A DNA stretch of 64,000 bases from Hormiphora californensis. Its lineage: Eukaryota; Ctenophora; Tentaculata; Cydippida; Pleurobrachiidae. This document shows positions 1 to 14,100 of this stretch, one piece after another. Below the pieces are notes generated by a model. That model was not told the DNA's origin and did not search any database. It saw only the letters and a program-made list of their open reading frames with translations. The position numbers and the translations under genes are program-made. Position 1 is the first letter of the stretch, and the number at the start of each line of letters is the position of its first letter. The stretch is taken from positions 5,650,616 through 5,714,615 of the forward strand of contig CM035357.1 in the NCBI GenBank assembly GCA_020137815.1. The letters are read 5' to 3'.

Positions 1-714
1 ATGCTTTATCATTATGTTGTTGCGACATCAAAACCGAGTATATTTAATAGCTTCAACTGATATCTTGATGTGCGAGTGTAGATGTGTTGGGGGGGGGGGG
101 GTAATTGACTGGTAACCCAATAACTTTGATCCCCTACTCACACACTCTATCCAGCTGTCTTCTTCTCTCCATATCTACTTCTCTCTCAACTCACTACCCC
201 TATCAATGTTTCTACCACTCTACCAGCCCCCTTCCCTGGTAATTACCATGCCCCTCACATTGTCACATTGTCACACACTGGATAGTGACAGCAGCTTTAC
301 ACGCTATTGAAGAGTATACTCTCTTGACATGTTCTATCACATTCTCCTTGTGTTCTCGAATATCTCTCAGTTCAACCTTGCTTTCTCCCTGTCTTCTTTT
401 TTGCCGCTTCTTCTAATCGCCAATTGTTTCGAGAATTCCGTGTCTCGATTGATCCGTCATTTTCTTGAATACTCTCTCTTTCTCTCTTACGTCGCAGTGT
501 AAAATCCAATAATCAAGCATAAAATATTCTTATGCTTGCTCCTTGCCACCATATCGTCCTCTATGTTTGCCTTCCTCTATATCCAATGTATCTCTCTCTT
601 TGTCTGCTATTGTGTGACTCACACCGCGCTCTGTGAGGGTTTGGTAGATCAACTATTCCTAATATATATGCAATGAATTGTTCAATACCCTTTACAAATT
701 TTCCCCATTCTAGC
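1..714. other. Upstream non-coding stretch, no gene recognised
   Basis: AT- and CT-rich sequence with a short G run near 90-101 and scattered TCTCTC runs. No open frame with recognisable coding character is seen. It ends in a plausible 3' splice site (CCCATTCTAG at about 705-714), so it may be the intron or 5' leader preceding the first delta-catenin coding exon. Confidence 0.5.
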
Positions 715-818
715 AAGAACAGCTGCAACAACAACCACTCTCCAATCCTGGTCCAACCACAGCTATGTGATCAGATCTCTCAAGACACTAGAAGCTGACC
801 TCGTGAGATGCAGATCTC

Positions 819-3800
819 ATGGACATTATCCATCCTTGTATGATACCTGATTTCTACCGCATCAACCTGCTAGGATCCGACCATATCCTGCTGGGTGCTG
901 CTGCTGCTGCGGCAGGAGGTGGAGGTGGGTGTGAGGGACCTCCCCCACCTCCACCCCTACCCAACTCATCTGATCTGAGACTACACAAAAGTGAAAATGA
1001 TCTGAACCAGTTGTTGGAGTTGCTCTGTATCAAGGAAGCTGCGGAGGAGCCCAAGTGGGTTAGACACAGTTTAGGGAGTGCAGAGTATAACGATCTAAAC
1101 TCCTCAACTGAGTCTCTGTCGGGGAAGAAGGCGTCCCATCATGGGAGTTTTACCTCTGAGCCCAATATAACCGATGATGAAGAAAGGGAAGAAGACACCC
1201 CGACTCCACCAGTCAACTCTTCTAATGAGAATAATGAAGCTAACTCTTCCAATGAAAATAATGAGGACACTGTCAATTCTTCTGAGGCTACCATTACACC
1301 ATCTTGTGTGATTGAAGTTGAGGGAGACACAGGGGAAACGTTCACTTTTGGACGAGTCTCAGAGGTCTACCCGACTGATGTTCAGCTGCTTGCGGAGGTA
1401 GACCTACCCGAACCAGCGACACCGCGTTGCCGTAGTAACCTACTCCTCCGACCTCTCTCCATCTCCTCCAACTCATCCCTATCTTCCTCTCCTGAACCAG
1501 TCATGGATGCAACGTTACGGCCCGAGGAGATGTCATTTCGATCGAAAGCCAAGATGTTTGAAACCCTCGGCTCCCCTCCTCCCCCATTGGATGATGACAT
1601 CATGTTGGACTTGTTCCAAGATCACCCGGACCAGCCCCTCACCCCGCCTGACGAAGAAGAGGATGAGGAGGAGGAAGTATCACCAGGGTACCGGGATAGT
1701 TCTGAGGACGATACAGATCCTATCGCCCTCCCCACCTGCTTTGTACCACGTCGGAAACGGAGGAGGATCAGGCCGTCTGAGTACGCCCGGCACCCTAGTA
1801 CTGTATTCGAGGAAGGACCTGAATGCGGGGGTATGACCGCGACAGAAACCCATGAGTGTGAGGGGTGTGAACAGGAGGAGGGAGTGTTTGGGACATCTCC
1901 AAATAAGGGCATGTGGAAGGAAGGAGCGAGGGGTTCTACCGGGTTTCTGCTGGGGTTACGGGGCAGTAACCTTAGTCTGGCTGATAGTTATTACACGAAA
2001 GAAGGTAGTTGCATCATGGTTTGGGAATGGGAGAGGGAATTTTGGGGTTTGGTTCGGAAATGGTTAGGATAAAAATTTGGTTACGGTTGGAAATTATTCA
2101 GTTGATCTCATATCTAACCCTCTCCTCCTTTTCAGCTCTCTCCCCAGTTCCATGCCCCCAGTCCCGTGGCTACGCGTCCTCCATGCCATTCCTGGATGGC
2201 GGTGACCCACACGACCCTAACAACCACCACCATCACCACCGGAGACGGACGGGTAGACCCCACTCTCCTGTTAGTGACTGTTCCAGGACCACCAATACTT
2301 CGAGAGTTAGTTTGGCTAAACGAGCCATGCAGAACAGACAACGATACTCCTCCGATCAGCAACCAGGTTGGTACAGTTTCGAGTCAATCATTTTATGTTG
2401 GTGATTCATACAAGTGAAGAAGCTCGTTATGTTGATTTGTCTGTCTGTTCTAATCGTTGAAGTACTTTGTCACTGGTGTGTGTGTCACTTGTTCGTTGGT
2501 TTGTCTGTATGAGTCATCATAATCACAGTCTGTTTGTGGTTGAACATTGACTAGTGATAAGCTAGAAAAGTGGGCTGTCTGTCGTGAATTTTAAGGAGTA
2601 AAGAGAAAAGAGAAAAACTTTAGGTGTGTGGGAGAGAAAGCTGATGCATGTTCATCCTGACATTGTTCTCTCTCACCCTCTCATTATCTTTCTTCGGGTT
2701 ACACGTTCCACAACTCTAGGCGAGAGGCAGGGAGAGAGTGTAGAAAGAAGGAGAGGGAGAGAGATGGGGGAGAGAGATGGGGAGAGATGGAGAGAGAGTG
2801 CAGAACAAGTAGTAAAACCTGCAATTTTCACTCTCTCCCTCCAAGGGTCTTGTTTGAAATGCGTTTTGTGCCATTTGACCTTGCTGCTTACACAGGTTAA
2901 CACACTTATCACGAGGTTCACGATCTCATCACCACTCAGCTGCAGTAATAGATCATTCATGTTCATTGAATATGGGCTATGTGTTTAGCATAATTTGTTT
3001 CTTCAATGCTCATTTGTCCCCTCCCTTTCTCCCATAGTATCTCATACCCCTCCCCTCTTTCCCCTCTCTCCCCAGTATCCCATACCCCTCTCTCCCCAGG
3101 ATCTCATACCCCTCCCCCTCTCTCCCCTCCCCTCAGTATCTAATACCCCTCCCCCCTCCCCGCCACTCAGAAGCTAATACCCCTCCCCTCTCTCCCCGCC
3201 ACTCAGTTTCTAATACCCCGCCACTCAGTATCTCATATACCCCTCCCCTCTCCCCTCTCCCCGCCACTCAGTAGCTAATACCCCTCCCCTCTCTCCCCGC
3301 CACTCAGAAGCTAATACCCCTCCCCCTCTCCCCGCTACTCAGTATCTCATACCCTCTCTCCCCAGTATCTAATACCCCTCCCCTCTCTCCCCTCTCTCCC
3401 CTCTCTCCCCGCCACTCAGAAGCTAATACCCCTCCCCCTCTCCCCACCACTCAGTATACCATACCCCTCCCCTCTCCCCGCCACTCAATACCTCATACCC
3501 CCTCCCCTCTCTCCCTCAGTATCTAATACCCCTCCCCCCTCTCTCCCCAGGATCATCCGACCAGTTGGATCTGGCACGTGTAATCAGAATCCTGGGTACT
3601 GCAACATGCGGAAAGTTGCTAAGTAGTGCAGCTGGGTGTATTCAACATCTCGTGTACAACCACAACCCCATGAAGTCTCGTGTCAGGTAAATGTATATTG
3701 CTAGATTACAGTTTTTACAGTAATTATAGTTACCCTGTAGCACGGCAGAGAAAAATTAAAAACTCTGAAATCTTAACCAAGAGTCATTTCAGAACGTCAT

Positions 3801-4807
3801 ATTCATCACAAGTTTCTGTCATCACTCATGCATCAGCACAAAGATGGTAAAACAATTGATTATATTGACTACTAAACTATCATCCCATCCAAAGTCACTC
3901 CGCCAAACCGAACCCCTCTCCTTCTCATTAAACCCCTAACCACTCCTCCACCGTCCCTAACCCCTCCACCCTAACTCAGAGAGCTAGGTGGTATCCAAGT
4001 GCTGGTCCGGTTACTGCAGGCCGAGGAAGATGTGGCCCAATCCGTTCTGGGGGCTCTCAGGAACTTATCTTATGGACACCAAAACCATCTTAACAAGGTA
4101 TGTGTCATGGAATTTTGTTTGGTGACACTAGCGTGGTACACACTCGATTTCGCTCAGCGCGAAGCCTGTAAATTCAAAAGAGCTTAACCGCGATTATGTA
4201 ACGATGTGTCACGGGGTTTTGTTGAGTGGCCGTTATTTCTCGGTCGGAGATATGTCTCCGGCGAGAAGTTTTGATTTTAAAACTCTGTGGGTGGCATTTT
4301 GACATATTGAGTACCAGATCCAAGCATATCATATAACTCTTCGAATTTTGTAATTTCTCGTCAAACTATTTTCGGATACTAAATCACTGGAAATGAGTCT
4401 TGGAATTTTGACATTTGGCCAAATAAGGTTTAAATTTCTAGAAATTCGAAGGGGTGAAAATGATTTTCTAATGAATTAGACATCAAATTGCTCCCGGGTG
4501 AATTCTATCAGTGGGTGGCAAGTAAAGAGTGACATGTGGGGGCCAATTATTATTATGGGGAGACGTGGGTCAAATTATAATAATAATAATAATATCTAGA
4601 CTTGTATCCTGCCCAGATCCCCCAGGGACAGCATAGCATAGCTAATACTGCCACTGAGGGATAATCAGAGCAGTTTACTCACACACTCAACCAAAATTAG
4701 ATTCAAAAACGGTGGAAAAAACCAAATTAACCTGCTCTCATGAGATGGAAGAAATACAATCGGATTCATAACAGACATAAATGGTAAGAAGACAAAAAAT
4801 ATAGCTT

Positions 4808-4842
<35 letters not shown>

Positions 4843-6252
4843 ATAGAGATGAATTCTCATGATAATGTTGGGAAATCACTTGTCAACCAACGCGCCAGCT
4901 CGAGACACTTGGGGTAATATAAAAGGAGGTGACCCTTTTCCTCAAAATAAAATCTCTCGATTTCTTTGCCCTTACCTCAAATGAGAGATTTTGTATTTTC
5001 CCCTTTCATAATATTTCTCTCTTGTTCATATTTCTCTCTTGTTCATATTTCTCTAGCTCTCTTGTTCATATTTCCTAGTATTGTTCTGATGACGTACTAC
5101 TCATCATTGGAATGTTGACGTCATATATGTGTTTCGCATTCCAAGCACCCTCTCTATGTTTCATCATCATCATGGTGGTCCCTCTCTAATGGTATAGTCT
5201 CTTTCTTTCTCTCATTCTCCTACTACACTCTCTATATCTCTCTCTTTCCCTCACTCAATTAGATATGATGGATCTATATCGATGACAGCAGATGCAATAG
5301 ATATTTAACATGCTGAGATTTAAACCGACATCTTATTTCTGAGCCCCTTCACAAGACTACCCTACTACTTTTTAGATGATAGATCTATCTTAGATCCCTC
5401 TCTCTAACTGATCTCTCACTCTCCTATCTCTCCCTCTCCAATCATCTCTCTTAACGTTTCCGTCCAACCACAATGTGTCTCAAAATATCTCCTGTGTGTA
5501 GTGCTCTAATAGTAATAACTCTGTCTCTCTAATCTCTCTCTCTCTATCTCTCTCCCTCTCTCTAATCTCTCTCTATAATTGTACAGACTCCATCTCTGCG
5601 TTGCAGTTATCCCGTGTTTGTATTCCTTTCCATCTTGCAGCAGCACTGGGCCTCTAGAGGCTCTAGAAAGAAGTCTCACGCGGCCTCCCAACAGTATTAA
5701 CAGTAGATTATGATAATTGGGATTCCAGGATAACGTCTAGAGATTGGGGGAGTTCTCACCGCAGTACTGAGCCTCTAGAATGAATAATATTAACACATGA
5801 GAATAAGAGGGACCTTTCTAGAAGCGAGGAATGAAACTTTCTAGATTGTTGCTCCTTGCATTATCTCCTCAGAGGAGGGAGGCATTCTCTCTTTCCAATC
5901 CCCTGAAATATTCCTGTGTTCCTACTTGACAATTTCATTGCTCCCCCTTCCTTTGATATGTCCATTAGCTACCATCTCCACTTCTATTCTGAGAAAGATA
6001 TAGAGTTGAGAAGAGGAATCCATGGTAGTGATAGGTGGGGTGTTGGAGATGTATCCAACCACGGTAAAAAGGTGGGGTGGTGAAAAGGTGGGACAATGGG
6101 TTGGCGGAAAGCGGAAATCCTCGTGGTGTGTTTCTCCCACATTCTGTCTGCTACCTCATTGGTGACGTCACTCTACGTGATTATCACGTGGTTTGTGGCA
6201 CCACACACACATCAAACACGTGTCTGCAATCAGAGTGGGAGAGAGAGAGAAA

Positions 6253-6337
<85 letters not shown>

Positions 6338-6433
6338 TGAGGGAAATTCCGCTTCCTACTAGATTGTGTGTAGCGTATTGTTTACTTAGCGGAGTTGTTA
6401 GCCGTGAGTGACCTGACAATGCCTCAACATCAC

Positions 6434-6502
<69 letters not shown>

Positions 6503-9500
6503 TTCCCATTCCTCAACATTCCACACCCTCATCTCGCTTCTCGTTTGCTTGCATTAATTCTCACCCCTAGTCGTAGCATATTTCCCTTTGTTTATAATAT
6601 GAAGGTGTCTGAGTACGTGTTTTTAGGTCCTCACCTTTCCGATTCAAGGTTCTTTTGATTTTCACGCTCCACCTCTCTTATAACTGGGCTTCCTAAATTG
6701 ACCTTATTCGGAGGTTTTGTCGTTTTATTCCGATTTGTCTTTGATTGCATTTTGATTTTTGGTTTGTCAAGTCTTGTACATTCCTGGTAGGCCAGTCATA
6801 TGACGTTGTGAAATGGAACTAATTGATCTAAAAGCGATTCCACTTCCAGGGCACTCCAATGGGTCTCTACAACCACCAAAAAAATTTACCGCGGGTACCG
6901 CGATGGAGAAATCGGTCATTTCCGGGTTTATTTTGCACCTGCATAAATATAGCCTAGGACAAATGCGATATACGGTAAAAACCGTCTTTGGAAACAAGTA
7001 GAAAAGAAATCAAGGGCACTAAAGTGTGTAGCGTCCTCGCATTAGTGGGGGTAGGTGCTGGAATTAAGTCTCTATCTTATCAGGTTAATTAGATAATTGG
7101 ATAATTGGATGTGCACATAGCCGTTTTATGGTTATACGGTAAAAACCATCTTTGGGATGGAGTAGAGAAAAAACCGAGGGTACTAGAGTGATCAGCGTCC
7201 TCGAATTAGTGGGGGTAGGTACCAAAATTAAGTTCCTATCTCATCGCGTTAATTAGATAATTGGATAATTAGGTATGCGCATAACCGTTTTTAGGTTACA
7301 TGGCTATAGCCACTTAGGGATGGTTTAGAGACTTTTCATTGGTGCCATTTTGTAGGCAATAGCCAAGTTATGGGGGGTCGACGTCGGACTTTTAAGCTCT
7401 ATATTCAACCATTTAGCCGTTATATGGCTTTAAAGGTGCTCAAAATCGGTCTTTTTACCGCTTTGTTGCTCACTTTGAGCACCTTTAAAGCCATATAACG
7501 GCTAAATGGTTGAATATAGAGCTTAAAAGTCCGACGTCGACCCCCCATAACTTGGCTATTGCCTACAAAATGGCACCAATGAAAAGTCTCTAAACCATCC
7601 CTAAGTGGCTATAGCCATGTAACCTAAAAACGGTTATGCGCATACCTAATTATCCAATTATCTAATTAACGCGATGAGATAGGAACTTAATTTTGGTACC
7701 TACCCCCACTAATTCGAGGACGCTGATCACTCTAGTACCCTCGGTTTTTTCTCTACTCCATCCCAAAGATGGTTTTTACCGTATAACCATAAAACGGCTA
7801 TGTGCACATCCAATTATCCAATTATCTAATTAACCTGATAAGATAGAGACTTAATTCCAGCACCTACCCCCACTAATGCGAGGACGCTACACACTTTAGT
7901 GCCCTTGATTTCTTTTCTACTTGTTTCCAAAGACGGTTTTTACCGTATATCGCATTTGTCCTAGGCTATATTTATGCAGGTGCAAAATAAACCCGGAAAT
8001 GACCGATTTCTCCATCGCGGTACCCGCGGTAAATTTTTTTGGTGGTTGTAGAGACCCATTGGAGTGCCCTGGAAGTGGAATTGCTTTTAGATCAATTACT
8101 TCCTTTTTCAGCGATATATCGACGTCATATGACTGGCCTATGGATCACTAGGAGACAATACATTTCTAGTCCCTCCCATGACGTAACTCACACCTGGCCA
8201 CTCTAACCAGGTTACAGAACTCCCTCCAACTCTCATTGGTCCCTTTTGATCACGTGATATCCATTCTCGTCGCTGATTGGTCGATAACCCGGAGGTTTGA
8301 AGTAATGCGATCTCCTTCTAGCGTGAATGTGTGGAGGAGTCTGTGTATCATGTTGCTAGCTAGTGAGGGGGAGTGGGAGCTCTGTTTTACGTAGGGAGAG
8401 CGGCTGCTGCTTTGTACGTCTTGTCTCTCTGCCAAGTAAAATAGACTTGTCTTTCTCTGTTTTTTCTTTTGTATTTCTCTGTTTTTTTCTTTTGTGGTTT
8501 TTTTGTTGTACGACTAAAAGTAGAGGGAGTCTTGATCTTTTTGTTGCGTCAGAACATTGTGTCGGTGCAGGGACCTAATGCAGAGTGCAATACAGAGTCT
8601 AGGTGACAGTCTCGAATTAGGAATGTGAAATAAGAAATTAGAGGAATCACTAAACTGACATGCAGAAAGATAGATACTACGAAAGAGAGAAAGAGAGAGA
8701 GATACTAAGAAAGAGAGAGAGAAAGGAAGATAGAGGGTGTTGTTTAACTGAAGTTTATACCGCTGCACTGCGTCCTCAGCTCGCTAGCATGTACTGTACA
8801 GTTTTTGCTTGTTTCTTCTCTCTCACTTTGGCGGGTATCAGGCTTGTATAGTTGTGAGTTGTGTTGTATTTTGAGAGAGGGCGTATTTCCTTTGTTATAG
8901 ATCCTTACCAAAGCTCACTCAGCTCAGACCCCGCTCAGACCTTATCATCAAGATTCTCTCAGTCTCATCTTTCTGTCTCATTTTATGGCTCCAATTAGTT
9001 GCAATTGTGTAACTGCAGTTAACTGTGGGTGCTAATTGGGTCACATTATCGATGACATTTTATATCAGACAGTTGACTGATGATCAGCATCTCTCTCGTT
9101 ATCACATTCAGTCTCTCAGTATCCCTCTTTCTCTCCCAGACTCCCCATCATCCACTGAACACGCGTTATAAATAAGGTCTCGCGTTTTGGTTATTCGGTT
9201 AAATGTCGCGATGATTGGTTTTCGTATTTCAAGATAGGAAACTGAGGGAGGGATGAGAAATAGAGACACGTGCACATGGAGCTGGAGAAAAACACATTGA
9301 AAGATGGAAACACTGAATTGCACAGAGAGAGAGGGGCAGAGGGGGAGGGAATATGGGCCATGAGCTGCATATTTTATTCCTCGGTGCCTTTCTTTTGTTA
9401 CACACGCATTGCACATCAAGCCCCGCTCTTTCTAGGTTTATTTAGAGTTGAACTTGGTTTTAATTCGGACATCCTGACTGGGAGGGAGAGAGAGAGAGGT

Positions 9501-10952
9501 TGAGAAAAGAGGAGGATAGAGAGAGGTTGAGAATGAAGGATATAGAGAGGGAGATAGAATTAGAGAGAGGGGGAGACGTGGACTTGTGAACTCAAATTGA
9601 TACCCTTTTCCGCTCAGCTCACAAGTCTAAGTACGTCGCTGCAGCCCCATTCGTTTCTCTCCCTCTGTCTGAATACCCTCTTACTTCGCTCTCCCTTCCC
9701 CTCTTTCACTACATACTTGTAATTTTGTAATGGTCACTTCTCTTTGTTGTAGTCCCCCATATCTCAACTCCATGCTCTGGAGCTCAGCTTCCACTTCTTA
9801 ATGCCAGTAGTCTTCTGTTATATTCTTCTGTTATATTCTTCTACTTCTAGCTTCCACTTCATATCTTTATACTCTGGAGAGTACCATTTCACTGTGGTGC
9901 TTCTAGCTGTCAGTACTTTGCGACATTTACTAATGGCCCCCTTTCGAGCATTCTCTTTTCTTGTAATTTCCTTCTCTTTTTTTCTCTCCCCCCTTTCTCT
10001 CTGTTAAGTGTTCGACCGCATAACTCGACCCTTCCATCGTTTATTTGTCTCCTGTGCAACCATCTCTTTTATTTTCTCTCTACCACAATCCTCACATTCA
10101 TTTTGTCCTCGGCCTCTAACTGGGTCTCTGAGTAATTCCATCTCTCTTCACCCCTCTTCTCCATCTGTCCCTAATTTCTCTATCCCCAGTCCTCTAATTT
10201 CTCTATCCCCAGTCCCTCCTAATTTCTCTATCCCTAGTCCTCTAATTTCTCAATTCCCAGCATCCCCGCTCCTTATTTCCCCACCTTCCACGATGTGAAT
10301 TATCCGAGACTATATAATATCAAATTATCCCTTGCATAGGATAGCTGTATCAGATATACCTAAACTCCCCCGTTCATTACAGTCCCTGCATTGTTATACG
10401 CTCTATTGTTTAGTGTGTCCTATAATTCCTATTAGTCCTATAATTCCTATAAGTCCTATAATTCTGCAGATATCTTTTTGTAGTTCTTGTATTTGCAAGT
10501 TGCAGTCTTCATCATCTTGTTGGTAATGAGATTCATCGCCCTGCCCTCTTTTTAAATGTAGATCAGCTATATACAAAGATAGAGCTTCTAGAAACTCTGT
10601 AAATATGATAAATGTAGCCTGGCATTGAGCCAAGAAACTGGAATACAATGGTGTTTAGTTACTGTTACGTTGCCCAACTCTATATCGCTCTATTTAGATT
10701 TTAGTTAGATTGCTATTTAGCTCCCTCTTCCATTGCTCTGTAGTCTGTTCTCTACATCATTCCATTTCTCTGTCTTTGCAGTGTTACAATGGGATCTCTC
10801 ATTGATATCTCATAGCTCCCTCTTTCTCGTTCGCTCTTTTTCCTCTATCTGAGCTGTTATATCTCTCTATATGTGATATATCTCTCTTTCCTCTATTCCC
10901 AGACCTCACTGAACTGTCCTTGAAAGCCTCTCTACACATCGTGTAATGAGTG

Positions 10953-11013
<61 letters not shown>

Positions 11014-11111
11014 AGAGAGAGAGAGAGAGAGAGAGTCTCTTGTATACAAACTCCCCCTCTCTAGTCTCTTGGCTCTCTCTGATCTTTAACTCATTCTCTC
11101 TGACGGCACTA

Positions 11112-11189
<78 letters not shown>

Positions 11190-14100
11190 TCTCACTCTCT
11201 CTCTCTGCCTCTCTCTCTGCCTCTCTCTGACCTGTCTTGGTACAGTGTAGCATTGTTTACCAACGCGTCCTGCCATTTATAGATCTCACCTAACGCTCTT
11301 TGTTTTGCATCTCTCAACTACTGCACAAAATATGCGGTACTGTGTTGTCTCTCTGTTACTTCTCATGTGTTGTACAAGCTCAGAACAGTCTTTGATTTAG
11401 TGCTGCATCTCTTGCTTTTGAAAGTAGTTATTTTAACTTATCTCTTTCTCCCTGATTTCTCACATTCTAGAACTCTGCAATGTCCCCTACCTTAGTTCTC
11501 TATATTCTGTGTTGTCCTTAGCTGTGTTTTATAACCGCACATCCCCTTGTCTCTACAGTGGACAACATGTCTCGTATGACAACATGAACAGAACAGCCTC
11601 CAAAGAGAAAGAACTGAACGACTTGCTAGAGGAACTCTCAGCACCCCGGCTCAGTGACGGAGACCCAAACAGCGACTATGCAGACAGTATTGATGACGTC
11701 ATCAACTCACCCCCAGCAGCATCTGGTGACGTCACTACGTCATTCAATGACGTCACTATGACGGGTGACGTAATGAAGACAGCGGGGGAGGCGACAACAT
11801 CAGCCGCTACTGACGACATGGGAGATCACATATACGTTAATAGACACATGGTACCAATCTGCCCCACTAGTGGAGATGTAGATCTGGATGCGATACCCAA
11901 CTTGGATCAGGGGGGTAACCTCCCCACCCCACCGACCACACCTGGTGATCAACCTGGAGGGTTATATGAGAACCTGTCCTCTCCAGTAGAGGAGGAGTTG
12001 TTGGAGATGAGTAATTTAGAGGAACACGATGATCTATTAGAGGACCGGTTGAAACCTGATGTGGAGCAGTTGAAGAGGAGGCTTGGGTTTTATCTGAGGA
12101 AGGATGTTAAGATGCATAATCTGCATTATTGTTACAATCTACTGGATCAGGTGTGATGCAGGGGGAGGTATAGGGGGTAGTAGAAGGGGAGGTGGAGGGT
12201 TGTTGAAGGGTGGATCGAAAAGTATAATTTTGGGCAAATTTTACCACGAAATTCGGAATGGAATGAATTTTCTTATGGCAAAAAAATGTACCCCAAAATA
12301 AAATTCCAAAATTTTTGCAACTTTGAATGGTAGATTTTGGAGAAATTTGGTTTAGCATGGAAAGTAAAACTGAGTCAAATTAAAAATTGAAACAGTCTGA
12401 AAGCCTTGCCAAAACGTATCCAAAACCCTCCAATTTCTAAATTTTCGCTATAGAAACAATCCTTGTGTTTTACTAACAGCTCCTCTTCAGATCGCAATAA
12501 AAGATTCCCACGGTATACCTCTCCTGGTACAGTTGCTGACGTCATCAGAAAACTTCGAGGTAAATTCGATTTTAACAGCCTCTACTTAGCTGAAGCTGTT
12601 CTCAGTGAGATTCAATCTCATGGTGTGTCTGAGTAGAACACAGAACAAGAAATAATCCCCAGCTACTGTATTCCATTTCTCTGATTCATCATGGAAAGAT
12701 ATAATTTCATATTCAGCCGAATCTAATCCCACCTCTCCCTTCCAGATTCTAGAACTTGTAACGGGGGTATTTTGGAACCTATCCAGCTCGGAACAAGTGA
12801 AAGGACAGTTGCTCCGGCAGGCTCTTGAACCTATTGTGAGGGAGATAATAGTACCGCAATCAGGCTGGAAGGGGAGTCAGTATCATCAGGATGTGGGCCA
12901 AGGAGTGGAGTGTACCACTGTCTTCAGGAATGCTACGGGCTGCCTTAGGTATGTAGAGATTTAGGAAGGGGGCTAATTTGGGGCAGGGTATCAAATTTAG
13001 TAATTCGCATATTATGGGGAATTTTGATTAAATTATTGAATTTGTCCCTATATTTGGATTAAACTCCAACCCTAATCTCTTGTTGCCATATTGACAGATT
13101 CGATCTCTAGCCCCCACTCCCTTCAGGAATCTCTCCTCTAACCCCCACTCCCCTCTCATCAGGAATCTCTCCTCTAACCCCCACTCCCCTCCCTTCAGGA
13201 ACCTCTCCTCTAACCCCCACTCCCCTCCCTTCAGGAACCTCTCCTCTAACCCCCACTCCCCTACCTCCAGGAACCTCTCCTCTAACCCCCACTCCCCTCC
13301 CTTCAGGAACCTCTCCTCTAACCCCCACTCCCCTCCCTTCAGGAACCTCTCCTCTAACCCCCACTCCCCTCCCTTCAGGAACCTCTCCTCTAACCCCCAC
13401 TCCCCTACCTCCAGGAACCTCTCCTCCGCGGGTATTGATGGACGCCAAATGATGAGATCCTGTCTGGGTCTAGTTGACAGCCTACTGTTTGTGTTGCGGA
13501 GTGTGGTGGGCAAGAATGCAGTGGATAACAAGGCGGTGGAGAACAGTGTGTGTATTCTGAGGAACCTCAGTTATCGTCTTGACACCGAGGTTAGTGGAGA
13601 GGGAGAGAATGGGGTGGAGGGTTGGGTTAGAGGGCAGGAGAGTAGAGGGAGAATTAGATGGAGGGAAATGAGGGAGAGAATGGGGTGGAGATAAGGAAGA
13701 CGGGGGGGGGGGATGAGGGAGATATGTGGGAGAGCTAGGGTGGAATGGGGTAAAGAGATTGTACGTGAGATCTCTGCAGCCTGCAGTATATACCACCTTT
13801 TATGGGAGAACTCTGCACTGTAGGACTGAGTGCGTTAATGGGGTGGGTGTGGTGGTGTGGGCCACACCCTCCCTACTCCACCATGCTGTATATTGAGGGC
13901 ATTAGAGGTGATATAATCGGCTTTTTGCGCCCCTTTTTGTGCACACCTAGCCACTCCCATTCCATCTTGGGCAATGGATTGGTCATTCAGAGACCAGCTC
14001 AGATTAGACAATAGGGGAAAGAGAGTGGGCTACCTCTGACCTATTCTTTATTTCCCTTTCTTCTCAGGTATCTCCCGAACACAAGTACGGTCAGGCCGAG

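Larger units (their letters stand above)
4098..11558 (+). other. Large intron 4 of delta-catenin, repeat-filled
   Basis: The intron begins at the donor AACAAG|GTATGT (4097/4098). It contains an A run of about 34 nt (4808-4841), CT-rich sequence at 5180-5580, two GA/CT pairs, a foldback element (6789-8139) and a short pyrimidine repeat (10140-10270). No conserved coding exon was found between 4098 and 11558; small ORFs here lack splice context or homology. If exon 4 joins exon 5 directly, the intron is 8.4 kb. Confidence 0.7.

Noticed and set aside
6096-6509. ORFs rich in Arg-Glu or Ser-Leu through GA/CT tracts (also near 11.0, 32.1, 38.3 and 63.8 kb)
   Set aside because: Microsatellite translation; no other coding evidence.
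6767-8151. Two identical ORFs ([12 protein letters not shown]...) on opposite strands
   Set aside because: They are the mirrored arms of one foldback element, not a gene pair.
13028-13531. Minus-strand repetitive ORFs over the 36-bp array
   Set aside because: Shadow of a 3n repeat; the plus strand holds a conserved ARM exon.
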